DNA from: Flavobacteriales bacterium
GTDB lineage: Bacteria; Bacteroidota; Bacteroidia; NS11-12g; UBA9320
Length of the DNA stretch: 64,000 nt
Direction of reading: 5' to 3'
Assembly: GCA_020635435.1 (NCBI GenBank)
Contig: JACJZU010000001.1
Span: 186,001 to 250,000 of the forward strand
Positions 45,501-53,565 of the stretch are shown here, piece by piece. The position numbers were made by a program, and so were the translations under genes. The notes beneath the pieces were generated by a model. That model was not told the origin of the DNA. It saw nothing but the letters and a program-made list of their open reading frames with translations, and ran no database searches. The stretch's first letter is position 1. Every line of letters begins with the position of its first letter.

Positions 45501-47768
45501 ACCATCGTAGTTGCTGGCTTCTACGGTCAAATCAAACTTCGAGGGCATACCCTTCAGATCGAGGTTCAAGGACGGAAGTAGGTGGGAATAATCTACGGGT
45601 ACACCGTCGGTTTGAATGAATAATTTCCTTGCGTATGCTGTATTGATCTTTACGTTGAGTTCTACGGGAGGGCAATCGATATTACCGGAAGTTTCCAGAG
45701 TGAGGTCCGGTTTTCTGAAGATATTGAACTCATACCAGCCGGTATCCCGGCAACCGGTCTTGTTGTTGAAGGCGGCGATACCTGCTAGGTAATAACCTGG
45801 ATCCAACACTACGGAAAATGAATCGCCGCTATAGGAATCGAATGGTTTGCCGAGCCAGGCGAATTCTGTTTCGCCGATACTCTGATTGCTCACCGTGATC
45901 GTTGCCGGGCCACAGGTATCCCCTTCGATAAGCAGATCGGCGAAGGGTGCTTTTACAAAGAAGCGATCGGGATGCTTGAAGGTGTCGGTACATCCAAAAT
46001 AGTTGGATATCAGAAGTACTTCCTTGTATCCGGGAGGTTTCCGGATCTTATGAGTCAGGTCTCCTTCAACCACTTCCCGTGCATCGCCGGCAATGATCCA
46101 CGTATAACTTTGCGGTTTGAGCGGATCCTCATTGGTGCGATTTGTGAAATATTTCGTCTCGCCATTACAAACTGCAGAGGTGTCGTAGCTCAGTTTGGGT
46201 TCAACCTTCACCCCGGCCAGAATTCGTGTTGTAGCCGAGGCAGTACACCCCAATGCATCTGTGATCGTGAGCGTAGCAGTGAATGCACCTGTATCCGTGT
46301 AAGTATGTTTCGGGTTACGCAGATTTGATTTGCCTTTGTCGCCGAAATCCCATTCGAACTTCACCGCTGGTTGATTGGATGTTAGATTCGTTTTGAACTG
46401 CACAGGAAGTGGCAGACAACCACCTGTATCTGGCAGGATTTCCAGCTTTGGGTTGGAAATGGACAAAGTATCCCTGAAAACCTGCGAGCATCCATCCAGA
46501 TCTACCAGCACTTCCACGGCCGGAGATCCGCCCTCTTCCAGTTTGCGGGTGATGGACATGCTGCTACCGACAGATTCGCCATCCATTTTCCATTGGTATT
46601 TGGCTGATGCGTTGCCCGTGAATTGGAGATTAACCGTGGCCGGTAATCCGCAGATCGGTTTCGGTGTGTAGGATATGGAACCCGTGGGTTTGGGTTTGAT
46701 GGTGATCTCCTGCTCCACATTGGCGTAACAGGATGTATTGTAAACTGTAAGTTTCACCTTGTACGTTCCCGGAACCAGATATTGGCTTGGCTCCTGTGCG
46801 GAAGAGGTCTTTCCATTGCCGAAATCCCAGCGGTAGGTTAAACCGGAATAACCGGAGGCTTCGGATGTGAACGTGAAATTAGCGGGCCCGCAGGGCGCTT
46901 CCTTCAGCCGGAAAGCGGCCTTCAGCGGGGAGATCGAGACCGGATCGGCTCCGCGGGCGGTATCCGTACAACCGTTAGAGGCAGTTGCAACAAGGACGGG
47001 GTCAAAGGAGCCGAAAGTGGTATAGGTATGTACAGGATCCGTGGTGCTACTGTTCTGTCCATCGCCGAAATCCCAACTGTATGACGCGGCGTTTGAGGAC
47101 GAATTCTTGAAAACGACCGATGCCGGCGCACTGCAGAACGTGCGCTGATTCATGCTGAACGCGGCCGTCGGCTTTTTGAGAACAGTTACAAAATCGGAAA
47201 TAATGGTATCGGATCGGCAGCCATTCAGATCTTGGATGAACAACGAAACTTTGTAGGTTCCGCTCCGTGTATATTCATGTACCGGTTTTGCGCCACTTCC
47301 GAGGGATCCATCACCAAAATCCCATGAGAAGATCTGAATGGACGTATCCCCCTCCAGCGATGTGCTTCGGAATTGTGCCGGAGATCCTTCGCAAATACTA
47401 CGGGCGCCGGATGCGAACGATGCCTTCGGATCTTTGAACACACGGATATTCCGGATGATCTTGGTGTCCTTTCGGCCTGAGGCATCAATGGCAGTAAGTG
47501 TGACCGTGTACTTGCCAGGTATATAATATATGGCCGAGGGATCCTTTAACGTAGAACGGTTGCCATTACCAAAATCCCACTCAAAACTCTGGGCGGAGGA
47601 AGAAGTATTGATGAACTTGACCACTAAAGGCGAGCAACCCGATGCCGGACTGGCTTTAAAATCGGCGATCGGCTGTGCTGTGCCGGAGGATCCGAATAAC
47701 AGCAAAACGCCCATAATAAACCATGAGCCGGCTTTTTTGAGCAAACCCCGGATTCCATATGTGCGCAA
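42531..47768 (-). CDS. giant PKD-repeat surface protein with T9SS type B tail
   Basis: The 1745-residue protein has a signal peptide (to about GTAQPIADF). It has about eight to ten PKD domains with the WDFGDG-type motif, at first closely spaced (FEWDFGNGNRST, FSWDFGDGSLGS, YSWDFGDGQNSS) and later more spread (YWGLGDGTYS, YKWDLGDGNVVS). Two FN3-like domains lie near residues 1400-1650. A gliding-motility-type (CHU_C) C-terminal domain follows (YVPNAFTLNRDQLNETF, NRWGEKLFET, GAWDG). It should be an adhesin or surface fibre exported by the type IX system. The start is a TTG at 47768, supported by a -7 element 15 bases upstream; the first internal ATG lies inside the signal peptide. Confidence 0.92.
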   Translation of the reverse strand: MRTYGIRGLLKKAGSWFIMGVLLLFGSSGTAQPIADFKASPASGCSPLVVKFINTSSSAQSFEWDFGNGNRSTLKDPSAIYYIPGKYTVTLTAIDASGRKDTKIIRNIRVFKDPKASFASGARSICEGSPAQFRSTSLEGDTSIQIFSWDFGDGSLGSGAKPVHEYTRSGTYKVSLFIQDLNGCRSDTIISDFVTVLKKPTAAFSMNQRTFCSAPASVVFKNSSSNAASYSWDFGDGQNSSTTDPVHTYTTFGSFDPVLVATASNGCTDTARGADPVSISPLKAAFRLKEAPCGPANFTFTSEASGYSGLTYRWDFGNGKTSSAQEPSQYLVPGTYKVKLTVYNTSCYANVEQEITIKPKPTGSISYTPKPICGLPATVNLQFTGNASAKYQWKMDGESVGSSMSITRKLEEGGSPAVEVLVDLDGCSQVFRDTLSISNPKLEILPDTGGCLPLPVQFKTNLTSNQPAVKFEWDFGDKGKSNLRNPKHTYTDTGAFTATLTITDALGCTASATTRILAGVKVEPKLSYDTSAVCNGETKYFTNRTNEDPLKPQSYTWIIAGDAREVVEGDLTHKIRKPPGYKEVLLISNYFGCTDTFKHPDRFFVKAPFADLLIEGDTCGPATITVSNQSIGETEFAWLGKPFDSYSGDSFSVVLDPGYYLAGIAAFNNKTGCRDTGWYEFNIFRKPDLTLETSGNIDCPPVELNVKINTAYARKLFIQTDGVPVDYSHLLPSLNLDLKGMPSKFDLTVEASNYDGCISVEKRSFNGDGPSSKGSISWKGKCLPYDLKLIDSTYGKDGYKHFWAIGNSAPVEVNAVEMDLQLFEKIPGVDSVPVRLIVGNDTCRDIRTFHVPVSGLDLKIGQVSDVQCNTIAYGLTVNASPSVTGLQYQWGLNGKWKSYFPDKTTTYIRQLDGTTDTVQVRVLKPDGCATMLTHFLNKPDPRLSAVFKADTSGAPCPPLYVNFTDSSYSIGRNIVSWYWGLGDGTYSIKKDPGKMYLLPGKYSVSLTVEDNKGCRTTTTYPDFITIEGPKVEKMIAPLSGCVPLEVTFNARSEQEVAYKWDLGDGNVVSEPSSKHTYDLPGTYIPILTVRDSFGCTYTLPREDTIKVNSFPFATFDLKRNCAGDTTDLLFSGFGNGNKLRGIYWDFGDGHRDTGMFVKHVFSKGGDYSIGMEVVTDKGCRDSFARTARIYGADPGYSLSRPGMCMGDSLMVHHNSTADTAISHWEWTVGDSFYAIQPDPFRISIDEPGVFPIQLRLFTVNGCSYVLSDSSAIAVSDSTPLDDAIIKRISVRTDFEIDLKLQTKADPYVERQVVWLKDPGNGWKKSRFMSPTDSFLILGGLQTLSNSYCMQVQRENYCRITSPPDTLKAHCTVELKAKGDTLRNVLTWSPYIGWERVKAYEVYRKNEDAYMRIDSIPGTELSYTDTSTGCPDLSRYRIHAIEDGGFNELSQSDTAAAKPKFGYDVPAPEIWRASVEGDKYILLEWLFPQKGAMPLEHIEIYRDASASAFWESDALSLKRIDDMRVQVDDRSYVYHARVRDACGNWSPLSNAGKSVLLKVGYDRELLKPTLKWSSYKQWQEGVDHYRIERLQEDGSFLQIGRTTDDQDTFFTDDVAIELCDPDYCYRVTAVRNQPMSYPDSTHDVISHSNVDCAAVESHLYVPNAFTLNRDQLNETFQPRGLFLKSYRLSVYNRWGEKLFETTDCFGAWDGTYMGEECQVDAYAYVVEAIGADNQVYFLKGTVHLMK

Positions 47769-47782
47769 TTCGTCGATGTTAG

Positions 47783-47790
47783 CAAAAGTA
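47783..47790 (-). promoter_or_regulatory. candidate -7 element of the giant PKD gene
   Basis: On the minus strand TACTTTTG matches TAnnTTTG exactly and ends 15 bases before the TTG start at 47768, giving a short leader. Confidence 0.5.
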
Positions 47791-47913
47791 ATTCAGAATA
47801 TCAGCAAGGCACAGAGATCTGTGTCATATCGCTGTTGGAAGTACATGAATTCTATTCGATCCAATTTTAAGTGTCTATGAACTTTTCAAAATCAGCCGAA
47901 CAATTGGGGGCCG

Positions 47914-47933
47914 GCGTTGTCTTAATACAACGC
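47914..47933 (+). promoter_or_regulatory. hairpin directly before the epimerase start
   Basis: GCGTTGT (47914-47920) pairs perfectly with ACAACGC (47927-47933) around a 6-base loop CTTAAT, ending one base before the ATG at 47935. It could affect ribosome access or message stability. Confidence 0.4.
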
Positions 47934-47934
47934 T

Positions 47935-48981
47935 ATGCAAACTGGTTTTGACAATAAACGCATTGTTGTAACGGGAGTTACGGGTTTCCTGGGTTCTCAT
48001 ACAGCCATCGATCTGCTGAATAAGGGTTATCGGGTGATTGGTACCCTGCGCGATGGCACGAGGAAGGAATCCATTCGAAGTGTTATTGCCGGACATACGG
48101 AAGCGATCGACAAATTCGAGTTACGCGTCGCAGATCTTGAAGACGAAGCGGCATGGCCGGAGATCCTCAAGGATGCAGATGCCGTGATCCACGTGGCATC
48201 GCCTTTTCCCACAACCTTGCCCAAACAAGACGAGGATCTTGTTCGCCCTGCCAGGTCCGGAACCTTGAACATACTGAAGGCTGCCCTCTCGCAGGGTGTG
48301 AAGCGCGTTGTGAAGGTTTCTTCGTCCGGGGCCATGATCTATGGAAAATCAGCCGGCGCCCGTAGCGGAAAGTTCAGCGAGGAGGATTGGACAGACGCAA
48401 GCGATCTGCCCGACACTACACCCTATTTCCGAAGCAAGACGCTCGCCGAAAAAGCTGCGTGGGATTTTGTAAAAGCACATCCCGGTGAGATCGAATTGGT
48501 AACTGTATGTCCCGGAGCTATTCTTGGGCCGGTTCTGGAATCCGATATCGGAACCAGCGCGAATATTGTCTATAAGATGCTAAACGGCAGCGCTCCCGCC
48601 ATTCCTCCGATCGGTTTCGAGATGGTTGATGTGCGCGATGTGGCCGAGTTGTTACGGCTTTGTTTGGAGGACACGAAGGCCGCCGGTCAACGATTTGCCG
48701 CCGGCGCCGGTTATCTGAGCTTTGCCGAAGTAGCTGGTGTGCTGCGCATGCGCTATCCGAAACACAGGATCCCCAAATACATGTTACCCAAATTTGCCGT
48801 GCGTCTGTTCGCATACATAGATCCCACGGTGAAACCGATCCTGCTCGACCTTGGCGAAAAACGAGAACTGGACAGCTCCAAAGCCCGTACCGTATTGGGC
48901 TGGAAACCGAGAGAAGCGCATGTTGCCGTGGAGGATTGTGCCGAGAGTATTTTCCGTCTTGGCCTGGTCAAACAGAAATAG
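47935..48981 (+). CDS. NAD-dependent epimerase/dihydroflavonol-4-reductase-like SDR
   Basis: The 348-residue extended short-chain dehydrogenase has the nucleotide motif GVTGFLGSHTAIDLL. A reduced-cofactor loop follows (TLRDGTRKESI), then HVASPFP, the SSSGAMIYG serine strand and the catalytic YFRSK (YxxxK). Homologues of the dihydroflavonol reductase type reduce ketones or epimerise sugars, and the substrate is unknown. It is likely monocistronic, separated from the large PKD gene by a divergent promoter region. Confidence 0.92.
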   Translation: MQTGFDNKRIVVTGVTGFLGSHTAIDLLNKGYRVIGTLRDGTRKESIRSVIAGHTEAIDKFELRVADLEDEAAWPEILKDADAVIHVASPFPTTLPKQDEDLVRPARSGTLNILKAALSQGVKRVVKVSSSGAMIYGKSAGARSGKFSEEDWTDASDLPDTTPYFRSKTLAEKAAWDFVKAHPGEIELVTVCPGAILGPVLESDIGTSANIVYKMLNGSAPAIPPIGFEMVDVRDVAELLRLCLEDTKAAGQRFAAGAGYLSFAEVAGVLRMRYPKHRIPKYMLPKFAVRLFAYIDPTVKPILLDLGEKRELDSSKARTVLGWKPREAHVAVEDCAESIFRLGLVKQK

Positions 48982-49077
48982 CCATCATAGATTTAACCTA
49001 TGCACCTATAGTAACTTCCTATCAAACATTGAGGTCTGCGATCGGTTTACGTGTATATACATGTAATTTTAAAAACT

Positions 49078-49611
49078 ATGAATACAACTACAGCAACTAA
49101 GACCAAATGGGCGATTGACGCTGCTCATTCCGAGATCGGATTCAAAGTGCGTCACATGATGATCTCCACTGTTACCGGGCATTTCGACCAGTTCAATGCA
49201 AGTGTTGAGATGGTGGATGAAGATTTTTCATCTGCCGAAATTGATGTTCAAGTGGTAACTGCATCGGTTAACACGAAAAATGCAGACCGCGACAACCACT
49301 TGCGTTCAGATGATTTCTTCAATGCGGAGGCATATCCGGTAATTCACTTCAAATCAAAATCGTTCAACGGAACCAAGTTGGTTGGCGATCTTACCATTCG
49401 CGACATCACTGCCGAAGTGGAGTTGGATGTGGAATACAATGGTACGGTGCGTGATCCATACGGACAGATCAAATCCGGATTTGAATTGAGTGGGGAGATC
49501 AGTCGCAAAGCCTATGGCCTGAAATGGAATGCTGTAACTGAGGCTGGAAGTGTGGTTGTATCCGACAAGGTTCAGCTTGTAATTGCTGCGCAGTTCGTTA
49601 AACAAGGTTAA
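49078..49611 (+). CDS. YceI family lipid-binding protein
   Basis: The 177-residue YceI family protein starts at ATG 49078 (MNTTTATKTKWAIDAAHSE). It shows the lipocalin-like barrel with AHSEIGFKVRHMMISTVTGHF at the start, the DRDNHLRSDDFFNAEAYPVI segment and FELSGEISRKAYGLKWN. YceI proteins bind polyisoprenoids in the periplasm in other bacteria, but no signal peptide is visible here, so it may act in the cytoplasm. The GTG at 49051 is less likely. It is monocistronic. Confidence 0.93.
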   Translation: MNTTTATKTKWAIDAAHSEIGFKVRHMMISTVTGHFDQFNASVEMVDEDFSSAEIDVQVVTASVNTKNADRDNHLRSDDFFNAEAYPVIHFKSKSFNGTKLVGDLTIRDITAEVELDVEYNGTVRDPYGQIKSGFELSGEISRKAYGLKWNAVTEAGSVVVSDKVQLVIAAQFVKQG

Positions 49612-49897
49612 CTCCTCATCTAATATCTTTTGATTCATCTACAGCCGGCTCTTTTGAAACGATCCAATTTGTTTATTTGATAGAATTCGAGTTTTCTCAA
49701 CTGAATTTCGTTTCCTTCTAATAATGCAAACTAACTTAAAACTGAAGAACTAAAAACTGAGTAGTGAAATTCGAAGAGTGCCAACGCCAAATGTTCATCG
49801 TAATAACGGCAACCTTGGCTAAATTGGATATACCTGTAGAGGTTCGATCCATCGTAACGCGCTCGAGCGGATGATACAATCCTCAATTCATCCCGTC
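49612..49897. other. 286-base convergent intergenic region
   Basis: I see no gene here. A second minus-strand frame stays open for about 60 codons through the stop of the propeller gene (down to 49731), but it has no start or family match. A GGTTCGATCC word near 49843 recalls a tRNA T-arm but no tRNA fold surrounds it. Confidence 0.3.
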
Positions 49898-51394
49898 CTA
49901 TTCGGGTTCTCTCAAGTTCCAGGGGCCGGCATTACCTTCGCAGCCTTTATTGTCCAATACATGGAGGAAATAGCTTCCGGCTTTTAAGCCACCGGGATTC
50001 GCCCCGCTGGCAGTTGATGGACCTGACCAGGTATAGGTGTAGGGAGCAGAACCGCCACGTACCAGTGTTTGGATTGTTCCATCGCTCCCTCCGGTGGTGC
50101 TGATGTTGTTCAAACCAAAGACAGATGGCCTGAAATAGATCGTTAAAATATCGTCACAAGGAATCTGGTAATTATAAACGCGTACATGACCCGCATTTGA
50201 GCCTGCCCCGTCGTTACCATTAGCCCCAATCGCCAGCTTTGTGCCGTCCGAACTCATCGAAACGGACCTGCCGCTCTGGTCATCCGCAGCCTCTCCGTCG
50301 ATGTCGGAGCCCAATAGCTCCCAGGCCGAACCATTCCACCCGTAAAGCCTTACATGGCCCGCACTGGGGCCGTTCCCGTCATTACCAATGGCCCCAATCG
50401 CTAGCATTGTACCGTCCGAACTCATCGAAACGGACCTGCCGCTATTGTCTTGCGCAGCCTCCCCGTCGATGTCAGTACCCAATTGCACCCATGCAGAGCC
50501 ATCCCACTCGTAAACCCTTACATGACCCGCATTTGAGCCGGACCAGTCATTTAAGTGGGCCCCGATCGCCAACTTTGTGCCGTCCGAACTCATCGAAACG
50601 GAAAAGCCGCTATTGTCAAATGCAGCTTCTCCGTCGATGTCGGAGCCCAATTGCACCCAAGCCGAACCATTCCACTCGTAAACCCGTACATGACCCGCAT
50701 TAATGCCGGACCCGTCATTACCAATGGCCCCAATCGCCAGCTTTGTGCCGTCCGAACTCATCGAAACAGAATAGCCACTATTGTCATCCACTGCCTCCCC
50801 GTCGATGTCGGAACCCAATTGCACCCAAACCGAACCATTCCATTCGTAAACCCGTACATGACCCGCATTGGCGCCGGCCCCGTCATTACCAATGGCCCCA
50901 ATCGCCAGTTTTGTGCCGTCCGAACTCATCGAAACGGAAAAGCCGCTGTTGTCTCCCGCAGCCTCCCCGTCGATGTCGGAGCCCAATTGCACCCAGGCAG
51001 AACCATTCCACTCGTAAACCCGTACATGCCCCGCACTGACGCCGGCCCCGTCATTTAAGTAGGCCCCTATCGCCAGCTTTGTGCCGTCCGAATTCACCGA
51101 AACGGAATAGCCGCTCAAATCGAACGCCGCTTCTCCATCGATGTCGGAGCCCAATTGCACCCAGGCAGAGCCATTCCACTCGTAAACCCGTACATGACCC
51201 GCACTGGTGCCGGCCCCGTCATTTAAGTAGGCCCCTATCGCTAGCTTTGTGCCATCCGAACTCATCGAAACGGAAAAGCCGCTTTGGTCTCCCCCAGCCT
51301 CCCCGTCGATGTCCGTACCAAATTGGGTTTGAGCTGCCAGACTTTGTGAAATTAGAAAGACAGAACATGTTAAGATATGCTGAATGCGTTTCAT
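49898..51394 (-). CDS. seven-repeat FG-GAP-like propeller surface protein with SprB-type repeat
   Basis: The 498-residue protein has a signal peptide (cleavage after SLAAQ). Seven near-identical 56-residue repeats follow with the consensus GSDIDGEAAxDNSGxSVS, then SSDGTKLAIGA, NDGxGxxAGHVRVYEWNGSAW. At the end is an SprB-type repeat (GGSAPYTYTWSGPST, HVLDNKGCEG). Seven blades fit a closed seven-bladed propeller. No type IX sorting domain is present before the stop at 49898, unlike its relatives, so export and anchoring are unclear. It converges on the yceI gene and stands alone. Confidence 0.88.
   Translation of the reverse strand: MKRIQHILTCSVFLISQSLAAQTQFGTDIDGEAGGDQSGFSVSMSSDGTKLAIGAYLNDGAGTSAGHVRVYEWNGSAWVQLGSDIDGEAAFDLSGYSVSVNSDGTKLAIGAYLNDGAGVSAGHVRVYEWNGSAWVQLGSDIDGEAAGDNSGFSVSMSSDGTKLAIGAIGNDGAGANAGHVRVYEWNGSVWVQLGSDIDGEAVDDNSGYSVSMSSDGTKLAIGAIGNDGSGINAGHVRVYEWNGSAWVQLGSDIDGEAAFDNSGFSVSMSSDGTKLAIGAHLNDWSGSNAGHVRVYEWDGSAWVQLGTDIDGEAAQDNSGRSVSMSSDGTMLAIGAIGNDGNGPSAGHVRLYGWNGSAWELLGSDIDGEAADDQSGRSVSMSSDGTKLAIGANGNDGAGSNAGHVRVYNYQIPCDDILTIYFRPSVFGLNNISTTGGSDGTIQTLVRGGSAPYTYTWSGPSTASGANPGGLKAGSYFLHVLDNKGCEGNAGPWNLREPE
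50170..51319 (-). repeat. seven tandem 168-bp coding repeats
   Basis: The seven blade units of the propeller gene recur every 168 bases with high nucleotide identity, including synonymous sites, which suggests recent duplication or gene conversion. Positions such as 50973 and 51141 show the same word at exactly one period. Confidence 0.9.
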
Positions 51395-51664
51395 CGCCTT
51401 TTAAATTGATTTAACAACAATACTTTTTTATACTCACTCCGCGTCTGTCCGAAATAAATCTAAGGCAATAGAATGGACATAAAACTATCCCCTACATCGG
51501 CGTTGCAAAAAAACGCAATTATACACCCATGTGAGAATATCTCATTTGAGCCAGATCACCCAACTTTCAATTCGTTATTCTTGTTCCCGTCCTAAGGGAC
51601 AGGGATTCTGACACACCTTATAAAGGCATTAATTCCCGGACTCCTCTGATCCGTAAGCTGTCCA
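51395..51664. other. 270-base AT-rich region upstream of the propeller gene
   Basis: The propeller gene promoter should be here, on the minus strand. I see no gene and no exact TAnnTTTG element. The right part borders the transposase fossil, whose upstream end may extend into it. Confidence 0.35.
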
Positions 51665-52068
51665 TGGTATCCGGCCAATACTCAAAGTCTTAGCGGGTTT
51701 TCTCAGGGACTTCGTAGCACCATGGATAATTTGTTGCATTTGGGTGTGGGTCGCGTTCCATGTAAGTCCTAACTTTCCTAAATCAACACCCACCGTTCAA
51801 AGGAGCTGAGCAGAGCCTGCTATTTTGAACTGTTTGGACGTCTTCAGAGCCGTATGAAGGGTTTGGGCAAATACGCACGGAGGCCGCACCGGCAGATTTA
51901 CATCCCGGATGCCAAAGTTATTACCTTATGCATGCCTCTGTCGGGCAGCCTTCCGCAGATCTAAGGACACCGCAAAACTTCATAAAAGGATCGGTGGTTG
52001 TCATGGATAAGGCTTATGTGGATTTTGAGTGGCTTATCGTTTTGGATAGCAGTGAATCTTCAATTTGA
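51665..52068 (+). pseudogene. IS4-type transposase remnant
   Basis: Read in a single frame from about 51665, the sequence gives NTQSLSGFSQGLRSTMDNLL and HLGVGRVP. Two TAA codons follow, then INTHRSKELSRACYFELFGR and IYIPDAKVITLCMPL, the order of conserved segments of IS4-family transposases (N-terminal domain, then the DDE Asp). After a deletion and frame change it resumes as VVVMDKAYVDFEWL, matching the second Asp region, and ends at a TGA at 52066. The N and C ends are gone. No terminal inverted repeats were identified. It is an inactive relic. Confidence 0.75.
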
Positions 52069-52149
52069 TTTTATTCTGTGAGAATTTATTCTTTTCGAAT
52101 AACTTATTCAATTAACCTCGGGAATTCGTGTTTTGGATCGTATGTGTTG

Positions 52150-53565
52150 CTATTCCTCTCCTAGCACACCTAATGCGTGAAGCGCCTCCAAACTGGCCGC
52201 CCGGTTCTTGCTCAATAGCTCAATCAATTTGATCTGCGCCTGTATGTACCCCGTTTCCCTCGCATTCACCAGGAACAGTGAACTTTCTCCGGAATTGAAT
52301 ATCTCGCGTTCGGCATTGAGCAGTCCGAGGTAATCGCGGGTTGTGCGGGTATACAACCGAAACTGCGCATCGGTAAATTCCCAATCGTTCAGGGACTGAC
52401 GCAATTTGTAGGTGAGTTCGGCTTGTTTGGCACGCAGGTCGTAATTGGCCTCTTGTATCTTATAATCAGCCAGTCGCAACGCCCCCCGTTCTTTGCGCAC
52501 AAAAACAGGAACACTTAGGCTGGCGCCCCACGTATAAGCATTGAGGGACAAGTTGGCAAATGGATCTCCACCCACGGGTTCACTGAGTGGATTGAACTTC
52601 AGATCGAGATCCGGTTTGATCTGTTCGGCTTTCCATCTGCGCTCCAGTTCAAGTTGATCGATCTTGAGTGCATACTGTCTCAAAGCGGGATGCAGTTGTT
52701 CGAAGGTATCGGCTCTGTTCAGAACAGAATCAACCCCGGCACTGGACAATGCGCCATCAAATGCCTCCGGTTGTGTAAGGGGATCCAGTTCCAGGGGTAT
52801 TATTCCCCTTTCCCATAAAAAGATCGAAAGTGCTGCACTTGCATTGCGGAGTAAACGTTCGGATTCCTGCAGGCCCAATTGTCGATTCTGCACCTGAATA
52901 CCGGCTTCCAAAGTATCCACATCGGGCCGATCACCCAGTTCCGCGCCCAGTTTAACCGCCTGAAACCGCTCCTCGGCAAGTAGTACGGCCTGTCTGTACA
53001 CTTCCCGCGTATGCCAGGCCAGATACCATTTCCAATATGTTCGTCCTGCGTCCAGATAGAGATCGTTCAATAGCAAGGTTTGTTCATAACGGCTCATTTC
53101 ACGGGCCAGTCGGGCCTGTTTGAGAGCAGTTCTGCGCTCATCGGTGAACAATCCCTCGCCCAGGGGGATCACGACGCCCGCGTAGTACAGTCCCGAACCA
53201 GGTGTGTTGTTCTCCGGATTCAGGAATTGCCCCATGTTCCGATCGAAACCGGTAACAATGTCCGGACCGAACCAGGTAGGGATCTTCAACATGCCCTGAA
53301 AGCGGTTGTAGTATTCCTTACCATCGAAGTACTTCTCGGCAAAATTCCCCTCCAGCTTCGGATCGAAGGCACCTTTTGCCTGTAAAACAAGTGCATCGCC
53401 CACCGATGGTTGCAAACGCGCCTGCATACTCAGCGGGTGATGGATCCGAACCCGCTGCATGAAACTATCGAAGGGGAATACACCCGGACCCGTGCTTTGT
53501 GCCATGGCGATCTGACCTATGGCCAGATGTAGCATGAGAAATTTCCCGATCAGTAGTTTTCTCAC
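52150..53565 (-). CDS. TolC family outer membrane efflux protein
   Basis: The 471-residue outer membrane factor has a signal peptide (GKFLMLHLAIGQIAMAQ) and two long OEP repeats rich in coiled coil, ending in YIQAQIKLIELLSKNRA. It forms the outer channel of a tripartite exporter. The start is GTG 53565, which overlaps the stop of the HlyD gene by three bases (GTGA), so translation is coupled. The frame is open 26 codons further up but that part overlaps the HlyD gene. It is the last gene of the TetR-ABC-HlyD-TolC operon. Confidence 0.92.
   Translation of the reverse strand: MRKLLIGKFLMLHLAIGQIAMAQSTGPGVFPFDSFMQRVRIHHPLSMQARLQPSVGDALVLQAKGAFDPKLEGNFAEKYFDGKEYYNRFQGMLKIPTWFGPDIVTGFDRNMGQFLNPENNTPGSGLYYAGVVIPLGEGLFTDERRTALKQARLAREMSRYEQTLLLNDLYLDAGRTYWKWYLAWHTREVYRQAVLLAEERFQAVKLGAELGDRPDVDTLEAGIQVQNRQLGLQESERLLRNASAALSIFLWERGIIPLELDPLTQPEAFDGALSSAGVDSVLNRADTFEQLHPALRQYALKIDQLELERRWKAEQIKPDLDLKFNPLSEPVGGDPFANLSLNAYTWGASLSVPVFVRKERGALRLADYKIQEANYDLRAKQAELTYKLRQSLNDWEFTDAQFRLYTRTTRDYLGLLNAEREIFNSGESSLFLVNARETGYIQAQIKLIELLSKNRAASLEALHALGVLGEE

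Noticed and set aside
49835..49870. tRNA T-arm-like word GGTTCGATCC
   Set aside because: No acceptor or anticodon stem of matching spacing is present around it.
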